From Bacteroidales bacterium UBA1711 (GTDB lineage Bacteria; Bacteroidota; Bacteroidia; Bacteroidales; P3), in the NCBI GenBank assembly GCA_002317325.1, contig DCJB01000011.1, forward strand, positions 1 through 8,355: 8,355 bases of DNA. Direction: 5' to 3'. The notes under the pieces are model-generated. The model was given only the letters and a program-made list of their open reading frames with translations. It was not told the DNA's origin and searched no databases. The position numbers and the translations under genes are program-made. Of the stretch, positions 1 to 6,099 are shown piece by piece (within the stretch, counting starts at the first letter, position 1; every line of letters begins with the position of its first letter).

Positions 1-428
1 TCGCTGCGAACCGATTTAATGGATGAGATAAAGTTGCGTTCTGCGGGATAATAGGTGATTTTGGGCAACTGGTAGTAGGAGGGCTGCTTGGGGGTTATCT
101 CCAGGTTGTTCCCCTTGGTGTAGCAAATATGGTATGCCTCTCCGTCATATTCAATCTCGGTGCTGTCTTTCAGATAAGAGCTGATACGGTGGTATTCCAG
201 ATACTTCTTGAATATTCGCTCTTGCTTGCGGAATCGGAGCGTGGAGCCATCGCTCCGGAACAGATCCTTCTCAATCCATGAAAAAGTTGAAATAAGTTTT
301 GCGACGGTACTCTTTCCCGAGCCTTGTTCGCCAATGAAAACCGTGACCCGACTAATGTCTATCCAGCCATCATTCTCAACATTTCCCACTCCAATCGGTC
401 CAAAGTTCTTAATCTTGATACTGCTCAT
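1..428 (-). CDS. AAA-type P-loop ATPase, N-terminal fragment cut by the window edge
   Basis: I translated this by hand from an ATG at 428-426; 142 codons run in frame to the left edge with no stop. The protein begins MSSIKIKNFGPIG. The short strand followed by 'NFG/GPI' is typical of SMC/RecF/OLD-like ATPases (Pfam AAA_15/AAA_13 style). Walker A is GEQGSGKST at residues 33-41, and a YYPAERNF stretch near residue 130 resembles the 'PAER' region of AAA_15 proteins. Walker B, the signature motif and any effector domain lie outside the window, so the function cannot be assigned. Relatives include housekeeping ATP-binding proteins and the ATPase halves of anti-phage systems. The start is supported by a good promoter about 35 bases upstream. 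GC is about 46% over 1-420 by hand count, against 60-63% in sampled lines of mutB and thrS, which suggests a different history from its neighbours. The P-loop assignment is firm; the role is open. Confidence 0.85.
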   Translation of the reverse strand, partial: MSSIKIKNFGPIGVGNVENDGWIDISRVTVFIGEQGSGKSTVAKLISTFSWIEKDLFRSDGSTLRFRKQERIFKKYLEYHRISSYLKDSTEIEYDGEAYHICYTKGNNLEITPKQPSYYQLPKITYYPAERNFISSIKSVRS

Positions 429-462
429 ATCGGAACACTATGTTTGCATGATTGTGATTTTG

Positions 463-493
463 CAAAAGTACAAAAAAAAAATGAAATCTCAAG
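463..493 (-). promoter_or_regulatory. Bacteroidota-type promoter of the AAA ATPase gene
   Basis: Read on the minus strand, 470-463 is TACTTTTG, a full match to the -7 consensus TAnnTTTG. A CTTG at 493-490, 19 bases upstream, is one mismatch from the -33 element TTTG. A run of T lies between them. Transcription would start near 457, giving a leader of about 29 bases. Confidence 0.65.
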
Positions 494-643
494 CCTCCCG
501 TTCAATGTGGGGTGAGAGAAGGTCTGTTTCTCGGTACGAGCATATCTGTTAATTTGTTATCAATCAACTATTTTACAGTGAGGTAAGGTGTGTGCGGGCT
601 TCTTGCCACCCAAGAGGTTTGCTGTAATTCTTTTTGAATAACA
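494..643. other. Intergenic spacer without a recognisable gene
   Basis: This stretch lies between the ATPase promoter and the mutB terminator. The only open frames are short and on the opposite strand to the ATPase. I see no tRNA, no repeat pair and no attachment-site-like duplication. It is AT-richer than the sequence to its right, in keeping with the composition shift that continues into the ATPase gene. Confidence 0.5.
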
Positions 644-676
644 AGAAGGGCTGCGACCCAAAGTCGCAGCCCTTCT
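644..676 (-). terminator. Hairpin terminator downstream of mutB
   Basis: A perfect 14-bp inverted repeat (arms 644-657 and 663-676) encloses a 5-base loop. It starts 22 bases past the mutB stop codon. On the minus strand the stem is followed by TGTTATTC, a modest T-rich stretch, so intrinsic termination of mutB is likely. On the plus strand the following bases are not T-rich. Confidence 0.8.
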
Positions 677-698
677 CTATTGCAGGATGGGAAAATCA

Positions 699-2852
699 CT
701 ACTTGCGGGCGGCGAGGAGGATTTCCATCATCTTGATGGCGCTGTCGCTGATGACGCTGCCGGGGCCGAAGATGCAGGCGGCGCCGGACTGGAAGAGGAA
801 GTCGTAGTCCTGCGGGGGGATGACGCCGCCCACGACCACCATGATGTCTTCGCGGCCGAGTTTCTTGAGTTCCTCGATCACCTGGGGCACGAGGGTTTTG
901 TGGCCGGCGGCCAAAGAGCTGACGCCGAGGATGTGGACGTCGTTCTCCACGGCCTGTTTGGCGGCTTCGGCCGGGGTTTGGAAGAGGGGTCCCATATCCA
1001 CGTCGAAACCGAGGTCGGCGTAGCCGGTGGCGACCACCTTGGCGCCGCGGTCGTGGCCGTCCTGGCCCATCTTGGCCACCATGATGCGGGGGCGGCGGCC
1101 CTCTATCTTGGCGAACTCGTCGGTCATCTGCTGGGCTTTCTTGAAGCTCTCGCTATCTTTTGTCTGAGTGCTGTACACGTTGCTGATGAGATTGATTTTT
1201 GCTTTGTAGCGGCCATAGACCTTTTCGAGGGCATAGCTGATTTCGCCCAAGGAGGCGCGCTTGCGTGCGGCGTCGATGGAGAGCTCCAGCAGGTTGCCGT
1301 TTCCGCTCTCGGCGCACTCGGTGAGGGCGTTCAGGGCAGCCTCCACCTCGGCATTGTTGCGTTCGGCGCGCAGCTTGGCGAGGCGCTCAATCTGAGCCTT
1401 GCGGACAGCGGTGTTGTCAACTTCGAGGGTCTCGATGGGGTCTTCGTGGTCGAGGCGGTACTTGTTGATGCCCACGATGGTGTCCACGTTGCTGTCGATA
1501 CGGCTCTGCTTGCGCGCGCTGGCCTCCTCGATACGCATTTTGGGCACGCCGCTTTCGATGGCCTTGGCCATGCCGCCGAGGCTTTCGATTTCTTGGATGT
1601 GCGCCCAGGCCTTGTGTGCGATTTCGTGGGTGAGCGACTCGACATAGTAGCTGCCGGCCCACGGGTCGACCACGCGGCAGATATTGGTCTCCTCCTGGAG
1701 GTAAATCTGCGTGTTGCGGGCGATGCGCGCGCTGAAGTCGGTGGGCAGTGCGATGGCCTCGTCGAGGGCGTTGGTGTGGAGCGACTGGGTGTGGCCCAGG
1801 GCGGCGCCCATGGCTTCGACACAAGTGCGGGCGACGTTGTTGAAGGGATCCTGCTCGGTGAGCGACCAGCCGGAGGTCTGGCAGTGGGTGCGGAGTGCGA
1901 GCGACTTGGGGTTCTTGGGGTTGAACTGGCTCACAATCTTGGCCCAGAGCATACGGGCGGCGCGCATTTTGGCAATTTCCATGAAGTGGTTCATGCCCAC
2001 GCCCCAGAAGAAGCTCAGCCGCGGGGCGAAGTCGTCGACGCTCATGCCCGCATTGATACCGGCGCGGAGGTACTCCAAGCCGTCGGCCAGCGTGTAGGCC
2101 AGCTCGATGTCGGCAGTGGCGCCGGCCTCCTGCATGTGGTAGCCCGAAATAGAGATGCTGTTGAACTTGGGCATGTGCTTGGAGGTGTACTCGAAGATGT
2201 CGGCGATAATCTTCATAGAGGGCAGCGGGGGGTAGATGTAGGTGTTGCGCACCATGAACTCCTTGAGGATGTCGTTTTGGATGGTGCCCTGCAGCTGCTC
2301 TTGGCTCACGCCCTGTTCTTCGGCGGCGATGATGTAGAAGCTGAGGATGGGGAGCACGGCTCCGTTCATCGTCATAGAGACGCTCATCTTGTCCAGCGGG
2401 ATTTGGTCGAAGAGAATCTTCATATCCAAGATGCTGTCGATGGCAACGCCGGCCTTGCCCACGTCGCCAACCACGCGCTCGTGGTCGCTGTCGTAGCCGC
2501 GGTGGGTGGCCAGGTCGAAAGCGCAGGAGAGGCCTTTCTGTCCGGCTGCAATATTGCGGCGGTAGAAGGCGTTAGACTCCTCGGCGGTGGAGAATCCGGC
2601 ATACTGGCGGACGGTCCAAGGGCGCATGACGTACATGGTGCTGTAGGGTCCGCGAAGATAGGGTGCGATGCCGGCGGCATAGTTCAGATGTTCCATGCCT
2701 TCCAGGTCCTTGCGGCCGTAGGCGGGCTTCACGTCAATCTGTTCGGGTGTCTTCCAACTCCTCTGAATATCATTTTCTTTTTCCCACTGGGCAAAGGATT
2801 CTTTGTTTTCCTTTTGTCCACGGAAGTTCACGTTTGAAAAGTTTGGTCTCAT
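699..2852 (-). CDS. mutB: Methylmalonyl-CoA mutase, large (catalytic) subunit
   Basis: This adenosylcobalamin-dependent cytosolic enzyme interconverts (R)-methylmalonyl-CoA and succinyl-CoA, the central step of succinate-to-propionate metabolism in Bacteroidota. The 717-residue length is typical of the family. The N-terminal TIM barrel carries the substrate-site landmarks: a Tyr in RQYAGFSTAEESN (about residue 84), RNTYIYPP (about 202), SGYHMQEAGA (about 239) and HCQTSGWSLTEQDP (about 323). The C-terminal cobalamin domain has the base-off motif D-x-H-x-x-G (D598, H600, G603) and later GVSSL and VVGGVIP segments. Translation could be extended two codons to a TTG at 2858, but the ATG at 2852 gives the usual MRPNF start and is preferred. 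The gene has its own promoter and terminator, so it is probably monocistronic. The partner subunit gene mutA, commonly directly upstream, is not here. Confidence 0.97.
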   Translation of the reverse strand: MRPNFSNVNFRGQKENKESFAQWEKENDIQRSWKTPEQIDVKPAYGRKDLEGMEHLNYAAGIAPYLRGPYSTMYVMRPWTVRQYAGFSTAEESNAFYRRNIAAGQKGLSCAFDLATHRGYDSDHERVVGDVGKAGVAIDSILDMKILFDQIPLDKMSVSMTMNGAVLPILSFYIIAAEEQGVSQEQLQGTIQNDILKEFMVRNTYIYPPLPSMKIIADIFEYTSKHMPKFNSISISGYHMQEAGATADIELAYTLADGLEYLRAGINAGMSVDDFAPRLSFFWGVGMNHFMEIAKMRAARMLWAKIVSQFNPKNPKSLALRTHCQTSGWSLTEQDPFNNVARTCVEAMGAALGHTQSLHTNALDEAIALPTDFSARIARNTQIYLQEETNICRVVDPWAGSYYVESLTHEIAHKAWAHIQEIESLGGMAKAIESGVPKMRIEEASARKQSRIDSNVDTIVGINKYRLDHEDPIETLEVDNTAVRKAQIERLAKLRAERNNAEVEAALNALTECAESGNGNLLELSIDAARKRASLGEISYALEKVYGRYKAKINLISNVYSTQTKDSESFKKAQQMTDEFAKIEGRRPRIMVAKMGQDGHDRGAKVVATGYADLGFDVDMGPLFQTPAEAAKQAVENDVHILGVSSLAAGHKTLVPQVIEELKKLGREDIMVVVGGVIPPQDYDFLFQSGAACIFGPGSVISDSAIKMMEILLAARK

Positions 2853-2894
2853 TGTCAATATTTTATATTATTATTCTCGAACTACAACAGATTG

Positions 2895-2926
2895 CAAATA
2901 TAAGCATTTTTTTTCACTCGGGCAAA
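2895..2926 (-). promoter_or_regulatory. Bacteroidota-type promoter of mutB
   Basis: On the minus strand, 2902-2895 is TATATTTG, matching TAnnTTTG exactly. An exact TTTG lies at 2926-2923 with a 20-base spacer. The predicted start near 2889 leaves a leader of about 37 bases before the ATG at 2852. The -33 element sits just past the stop codon of the upstream TPR gene, so mutB can be expressed independently of it. Confidence 0.75.
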
Positions 2927-2929
2927 AAA

Positions 2930-3499
2930 TTAGTTTCCCTCACAACTGGAGCCGCAGGGCGGTTCGCCGTCGGGATTGAGTTCGTGTGCCAATGCGAAAT
3001 AGCGTTCGGCCAATTCTTCGTCGCCTTTGTCGCGGTAGGTGCAGCCGAGGTAGTAGGCGGCGGAGAAGTCTTCGTCGTCGTCTTGCAGGGCTTTCAGGTA
3101 GCACTGCTCGGCCTCGTCGAGGCGCTGCAAGTTGCCATACACTGTGCCCTTCTGCGTCCAAACCCCATAGAAGTCGGGGTCCAGTTCCTGCACCTTGCTG
3201 AAGCAGTTGAGCGCCTCCTCGAACACGGCTACCGACGAACTGCAATCCACATCGACCTCTTCCTGGTCGGGGTGGAGCAGCCGCTCGCGCTCCACCAGCA
3301 GATAGTCGCGGTGCATGGCTGCCTGGTTGATGGCGATGCCCAACTCGAACCACAGCGACGCGTCGTCGGTGTGCTGCTCCAAGTCGCGGCGGAGCCGCAT
3401 CATATCGTTGCTGCCCACGGTGTCTAATTTCTTCAACTGGCGGTCAATCACCTTGACCATATCTTCGGCAGTCATCTGCCCAAAAACTTCTTCTATCAT
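2930..3499 (-). CDS. Small tetratricopeptide-repeat (TPR) protein
   Basis: This is a 189-residue soluble protein with no signal peptide or membrane segment. Residues 1-80 are helical and charged. Tandem TPR units follow: a partial one near 88-108 (FEEALNCFSKVQELDPD), then about 110-143 and about 144-177 (SAAYYLGCTYRDKGDEELAERYF, then ALAHELNP). TPRs mediate protein-protein contacts, so a scaffold or chaperone-like role is the most that can be said. The tail ends EPPCGSSCEGN with a C-x3-C pair (C182, C186), possibly a metal or redox site. An upstream ATG at 3526 would add MGAPNCQNT; I prefer 3499 because the nine extra residues look unlike family N-termini and the ATG at 3526 has no properly spaced ribosome binding site. 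The gene lies 93 bases after the VWA gene on the same strand and may be co-transcribed with it. I do not recognise a named family. Confidence 0.8.
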   Translation of the reverse strand: MIEEVFGQMTAEDMVKVIDRQLKKLDTVGSNDMMRLRRDLEQHTDDASLWFELGIAINQAAMHRDYLLVERERLLHPDQEEVDVDCSSSVAVFEEALNCFSKVQELDPDFYGVWTQKGTVYGNLQRLDEAEQCYLKALQDDDEDFSAAYYLGCTYRDKGDEELAERYFALAHELNPDGEPPCGSSCEGN

Positions 3500-3529
3500 C
3501 GTATTCTGACAATTTGGCGCCCCCATACT

Positions 3530-3554
3530 CCGCCGGCGTAACGCAGCGCGGCGG
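3530..3554 (-). other. GC-rich inverted repeat between the VWA and TPR genes
   Basis: Arms 3530-3535 and 3549-3554 (CCGCCG/CGGCGG) can form a 6-bp stem, and the 13-base loop contains a nested GCG-TTA-CGC pairing. The whole 93-base gap is very GC-rich. No T-run follows on the minus strand, so this may be a partial terminator, a processing or stability hairpin, or just composition. Confidence 0.3.
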
Positions 3555-3592
3555 GGCCGTCGAGGTGTCCCGCACAGGGTGGGGCGGCGTTG

Positions 3593-5095
3593 CTAATCAA
3601 TTTTTCGTCCAAAGATGGTGTAGCCGGCGCCCAGCATAAACACGTTGCCGTTTCCCACGGAGTAGGAGGCTGTGAAATACCAGGGGTTGGCGAGTTTGTA
3701 GCCCACCCGCATAAGGAATCCGTTGCTTGAGAAGGCGTTGGCTCCCCGGTAGCCGATGCCGGCCATGATGGCGCTGTTGTTGGGGAACGAGAACGACACC
3801 GTGGGAGCGAAGGCGAAGCCGACACCCTTCTGGACGTTGAGTTCCACATATCCGCCGAGCGACACCAAGTCGGTCAGCGGGAAGGTCATATCCAGGCCCA
3901 CGCCGAAGATGGCGCCGCCCGAGTGGGGGGACTCCTGGCGGTCGGAATAGCTGCTCAGGCCGCCGATGCCGACGCAGGCGCCCATGAAGAACTTGCGCGC
4001 CACATCGCCGCACTCGATGGTCCACCGCACCCGTCCGTCGTAGCCGCGGGGGATATAGCAGCAGATGCTCTGCCACTTGTTGATGAGGTTGGTTCCAATT
4101 TCCTCAAAGGCCTCCTGCAGTTTGTCGAAGTTTGAGAGGGAGTAGAACTTGTCGCCCGAGGCGTTGTGCGACAGGGCGGCAAGCACCCGCTCGAAGTCGG
4201 TGTTGCTGCGGTCCACATCGTTGCCCCGAATGGCCAGCACATAGCTCTCGATGGGGGCGCCGCCAATCTTCTCCTTCATGATTCGCTGGTTGACGTGCTG
4301 GAAATAGCGGTGTTCGGTGCCTTCGGCGGCTTTGCCTATGGCCGGGTCGAAAGAGTCGTTGTCGTAGCCGTCGGTGAAGGCTACGACGTAGGATCCGTCG
4401 TATTTCTTATCCTTGTCGATTTTGAGTTTGGAGACATAGCCCTTCACATTGTCGAGGCTTTGGTTGATGGCGTAATAGAAGGCGGTGCGGTTGTTGAGCC
4501 GGAGGCTGTCGATAAAGTCGTCCATTGTCCGGCGGGAGTCCTTGGTGAGGGGCTGGAGGGGCAGTGTCTTGGTGTTCTTCATCGAGTTGAATCCCACCAC
4601 GCCCACGTGCACGTTGCCGTCGCTCGACTTCTCCACAATCACATCGACAAACTGCTTGGCGGCGTTCTTGAGTTTGAGGAAGTCGGCGTCGCCGATGCTC
4701 GAGCTGCAGTCGAGCACCAGCATGATGCTCATCACCTTCTGCTGCGAGAAGGCGGCTTCGGCATCCTCCACCTCGCTGTCCACCTGCCAGCGGCCGCTGT
4801 TGTTCTGCCAGCGGTAGAACTTCATGCCGCAGGCGAAGCCTTGGGGGTGGGAGGTGGCGGCATGGTCGAAGACCAGCTGCACTCCCTTGTCGGTGTCGTG
4901 TCCGTAGATGGTGTCGCTGTCGCTGAAGGTGATGCCGAGGCTGTGGATGTTGTACAGTTTCCATGGCTGCCCGTTGCGGGTGGGGGTGGAGAGCCGGCCT
5001 TCGATGTAGAATTTGGCTTTGTCGGCCTGTGCCATGGCCGAAAGAGAGAGCAGCAGGGCTGCCAGCAGGGTGAGTATCGATTTCATTGTGCGCAT
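3593..5095 (-). CDS. Exported VWA-domain protein with a C-terminal beta-barrel-like region
   Basis: This is a 500-residue protein. MRTMKSILTLLAALLLSLSAMAQA is a clear Sec signal peptide (a basic start, a hydrophobic core, and cleavage after AMA or AQA near residues 22-24). The open frame extends further upstream to 5377, but those codons encode no sensible N-terminus and overlap the divergent gene; an ATG at 5086 is a second possible start. Residues about 28-115 form an N-terminal region of unknown type. Residues about 122-335 form a VWA domain: SIMLVLDCSSSIGD carries the MIDAS D129-x-S131-x-S133, T204 follows LNNR, and D242 is in FTDGYDN. The domain probably binds a divalent metal and a protein partner. 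From residue 367 about eight short alternating-hydrophobic strands with turns follow (FFMGACVGIG through VFMLGAGYTIF), which looks like a small outer-membrane barrel. I infer an outer-membrane anchor displaying the VWA domain, most likely in the periplasm. The product has no name that I recognise. Confidence 0.88.
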   Translation of the reverse strand: MRTMKSILTLLAALLLSLSAMAQADKAKFYIEGRLSTPTRNGQPWKLYNIHSLGITFSDSDTIYGHDTDKGVQLVFDHAATSHPQGFACGMKFYRWQNNSGRWQVDSEVEDAEAAFSQQKVMSIMLVLDCSSSIGDADFLKLKNAAKQFVDVIVEKSSDGNVHVGVVGFNSMKNTKTLPLQPLTKDSRRTMDDFIDSLRLNNRTAFYYAINQSLDNVKGYVSKLKIDKDKKYDGSYVVAFTDGYDNDSFDPAIGKAAEGTEHRYFQHVNQRIMKEKIGGAPIESYVLAIRGNDVDRSNTDFERVLAALSHNASGDKFYSLSNFDKLQEAFEEIGTNLINKWQSICCYIPRGYDGRVRWTIECGDVARKFFMGACVGIGGLSSYSDRQESPHSGGAIFGVGLDMTFPLTDLVSLGGYVELNVQKGVGFAFAPTVSFSFPNNSAIMAGIGYRGANAFSSNGFLMRVGYKLANPWYFTASYSVGNGNVFMLGAGYTIFGRKID

Positions 5096-5204
5096 ACTTA
5101 TTCTTCCGAGGGGAAACGGCGGCGGGATTATTTTATTGTCACGAAATAAAAAAAAGAAGCCGCCGTTTACTTCCAGTCCGCGGTCCGACGCTGCGGCAGC
5201 CGTC
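5096..5204. promoter_or_regulatory. Divergent promoter region between the VWA and PurL-like genes
   Basis: The only gap between divergent genes in the window holds an AT-rich block at about 5129-5155, within otherwise GC-rich DNA. Neither strand has a perfect TAnnTTTG. The minus strand has TTATTTCG (two mismatches) and the plus strand TTTTATTG (two mismatches). Upstream of the VWA start, GGAAG about 8 bases before the ATG at 5095 could act as a weak ribosome binding site. Both promoters must lie here unless one starts inside the neighbouring gene. Confidence 0.4.
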
Positions 5205-6014
5205 ATGGAAGAAGAACTTGTCACACCCGAAATTGTAGAAGGCATGGGCATATCGCAGCCCGTCTTTGAGGAGGTCCAGGCCATCATCGGCCGGATGCCC
5301 ACCGTGCAAGAACTCGGCACCCTTATGGCCATGTGGGAGGCCAACGGCCGCCAGCAGAGCCTTTTGCGCTGGCTCAAGGGGCAGCGCCACGCGGTCGAGC
5401 GGCACGAATACCTCTACAGCGGCGAAGACAGCGCCCACACCCAAATTCGCGAGCCCAGGGTCAGAGAGTGCCTCGACACGGCGCTCCGGCTTGCCACCGC
5501 GCTGCCGGCGCCGAGGGGGAAGGGCCGCTTCTCGCGGGGCGAGAACCTCTATATGGTGGGCAACATAGGCACCGACTTTCTCGACTCGGAATACGCCCGC
5601 CGCTGCCTCCACCTTGCCTCCGCCCCCCTGCGGCTTGACTCCCCTTCCGAGGAGGCCGAATACACAGGGCTCATACTTGACAGCCTCCTGGCCGCCGGGG
5701 TCGTCGCCTCGTGCCGGCCGGTGCGTCAGGGCGGCTTGTTCGTTGCCCTCGCTGCCGGCTGCCGTGCCTCGCGGCCCAAGGCGGGATTCGACATCCTCAC
5801 CTGCCGCGAAGTCCGGCTCGACTCCTTCCTCTTCGGCGAGGAGCCGGGCCGCGCCGTGGTCTCGTTGTCGGAGCAGCAGGACGACTTCTTCCTGCTCAAG
5901 ATGGAGGAGGCGAGGCTCAACTGCTGCTTTCTCGGACACACCACCAAAGGGCGGCTGCTGGTCGATGACTTCGACTACGGCGACATCGGCCGGTACGCCC
6001 CGTCCGACAAATAG
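5205..6014 (+). CDS. Shortened PurL/AIR-synthase-related protein, likely catalytically inactive
   Basis: This is a 269-residue cytosolic protein. Residues 14-58 align by eye with the start of the FGAM synthase (PurL) core: GMGISQPVFEEVQAIIGR then MPTVQELGTLMAMWE follows the PurL pattern 'GLT..EY..I...LGR.P...ELG.F..MWSEHC'. The 'SEHCSYKSS' that should follow is replaced by EANGRQQSLL. Residues about 113-256 resemble the C-terminal AIRS-C (PurM-like) half: ENLYMVGNIGTDFLDSEY, then LDSLLAAGVVASCRPVRQGG and LFVALAAGC (PurL: 'SxHDVSDGGLAVALAE'), then VRLDSFLFGEEPGRAVVSL and FLGHTTKGRLLV. The intervening ATP-binding PurM-N-like half and the glutaminase domain are missing. The EHC and HDVSD residues are lost, so FGAM synthesis is improbable. 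A regulatory or structural paralogue of PurL is my inference. The ATG at 5205 is chosen because upstream codons overlap the divergent VWA gene. Strong GC at third codon positions and a single clean frame argue against a decaying pseudogene. Confidence 0.75.
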   Translation: MEEELVTPEIVEGMGISQPVFEEVQAIIGRMPTVQELGTLMAMWEANGRQQSLLRWLKGQRHAVERHEYLYSGEDSAHTQIREPRVRECLDTALRLATALPAPRGKGRFSRGENLYMVGNIGTDFLDSEYARRCLHLASAPLRLDSPSEEAEYTGLILDSLLAAGVVASCRPVRQGGLFVALAAGCRASRPKAGFDILTCREVRLDSFLFGEEPGRAVVSLSEQQDDFFLLKMEEARLNCCFLGHTTKGRLLVDDFDYGDIGRYAPSDK

Positions 6015-6031
6015 CCCCGACCCATACGGCG

Positions 6032-6065
6032 AGCGGCTCCGCCCCGGCAGGGGGGCGGAGCCGCT
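6032..6065. terminator. Perfect 14-bp hairpin between convergent genes
   Basis: Arms 6032-6045 and 6052-6065 are exact reverse complements around a 6-base loop (GGCAGG). It lies 17 bases after the PurL-like stop and 34 bases past the thrS stop codon, where a bidirectional terminator is expected. Neither strand has a real T-run after the stem, so it may act mainly as an mRNA 3'-end stabiliser or through a factor. Confidence 0.65.
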
Positions 6066-6099
6066 ATGGTTCATTGCTGTATCGTTGGAGACAGGCGGC

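Noticed and set aside
208..552. A 114-codon plus-strand open frame at the left edge
   Set aside because: It lies antisense to the ATPase gene, whose minus-strand reading has a clear P-loop and promoter.
687..2837. A 716-codon plus-strand open frame antisense to mutB
   Set aside because: It mirrors mutB almost end to end, its translation is an A/V/G/H/D-rich low-information string, and it has no known motif. It is a by-product of GC-rich codon use on the true strand.
3610..3617. A near-match to the -7 promoter element (CATCTTTG on the minus strand) inside the end of the VWA gene, possibly serving the TPR gene
   Set aside because: It has one mismatch in the key TA, no good -33 element at the right spacing, and lies over 100 bases from the TPR start; too weak to call.
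4166..5149. A 327-codon plus-strand open frame antisense to the VWA gene
   Set aside because: It has the same Val/Gly/His-rich composition as the other antisense shadows, while the minus-strand reading has a signal peptide and a complete MIDAS.
5096..5377. N-terminal extension of the VWA protein from an ATG at 5377
   Set aside because: It would bury the signal peptide about 95 residues inside the protein and overlap the PurL-like gene; the extension has no sensible composition.
5139..6074. A 311-codon minus-strand open frame antisense to the PurL-like gene
   Set aside because: Its translation is Gly/Ala/Arg-rich without domain features, and it would run through the convergent-gene hairpin. 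The plus-strand reading follows PurL at both ends.
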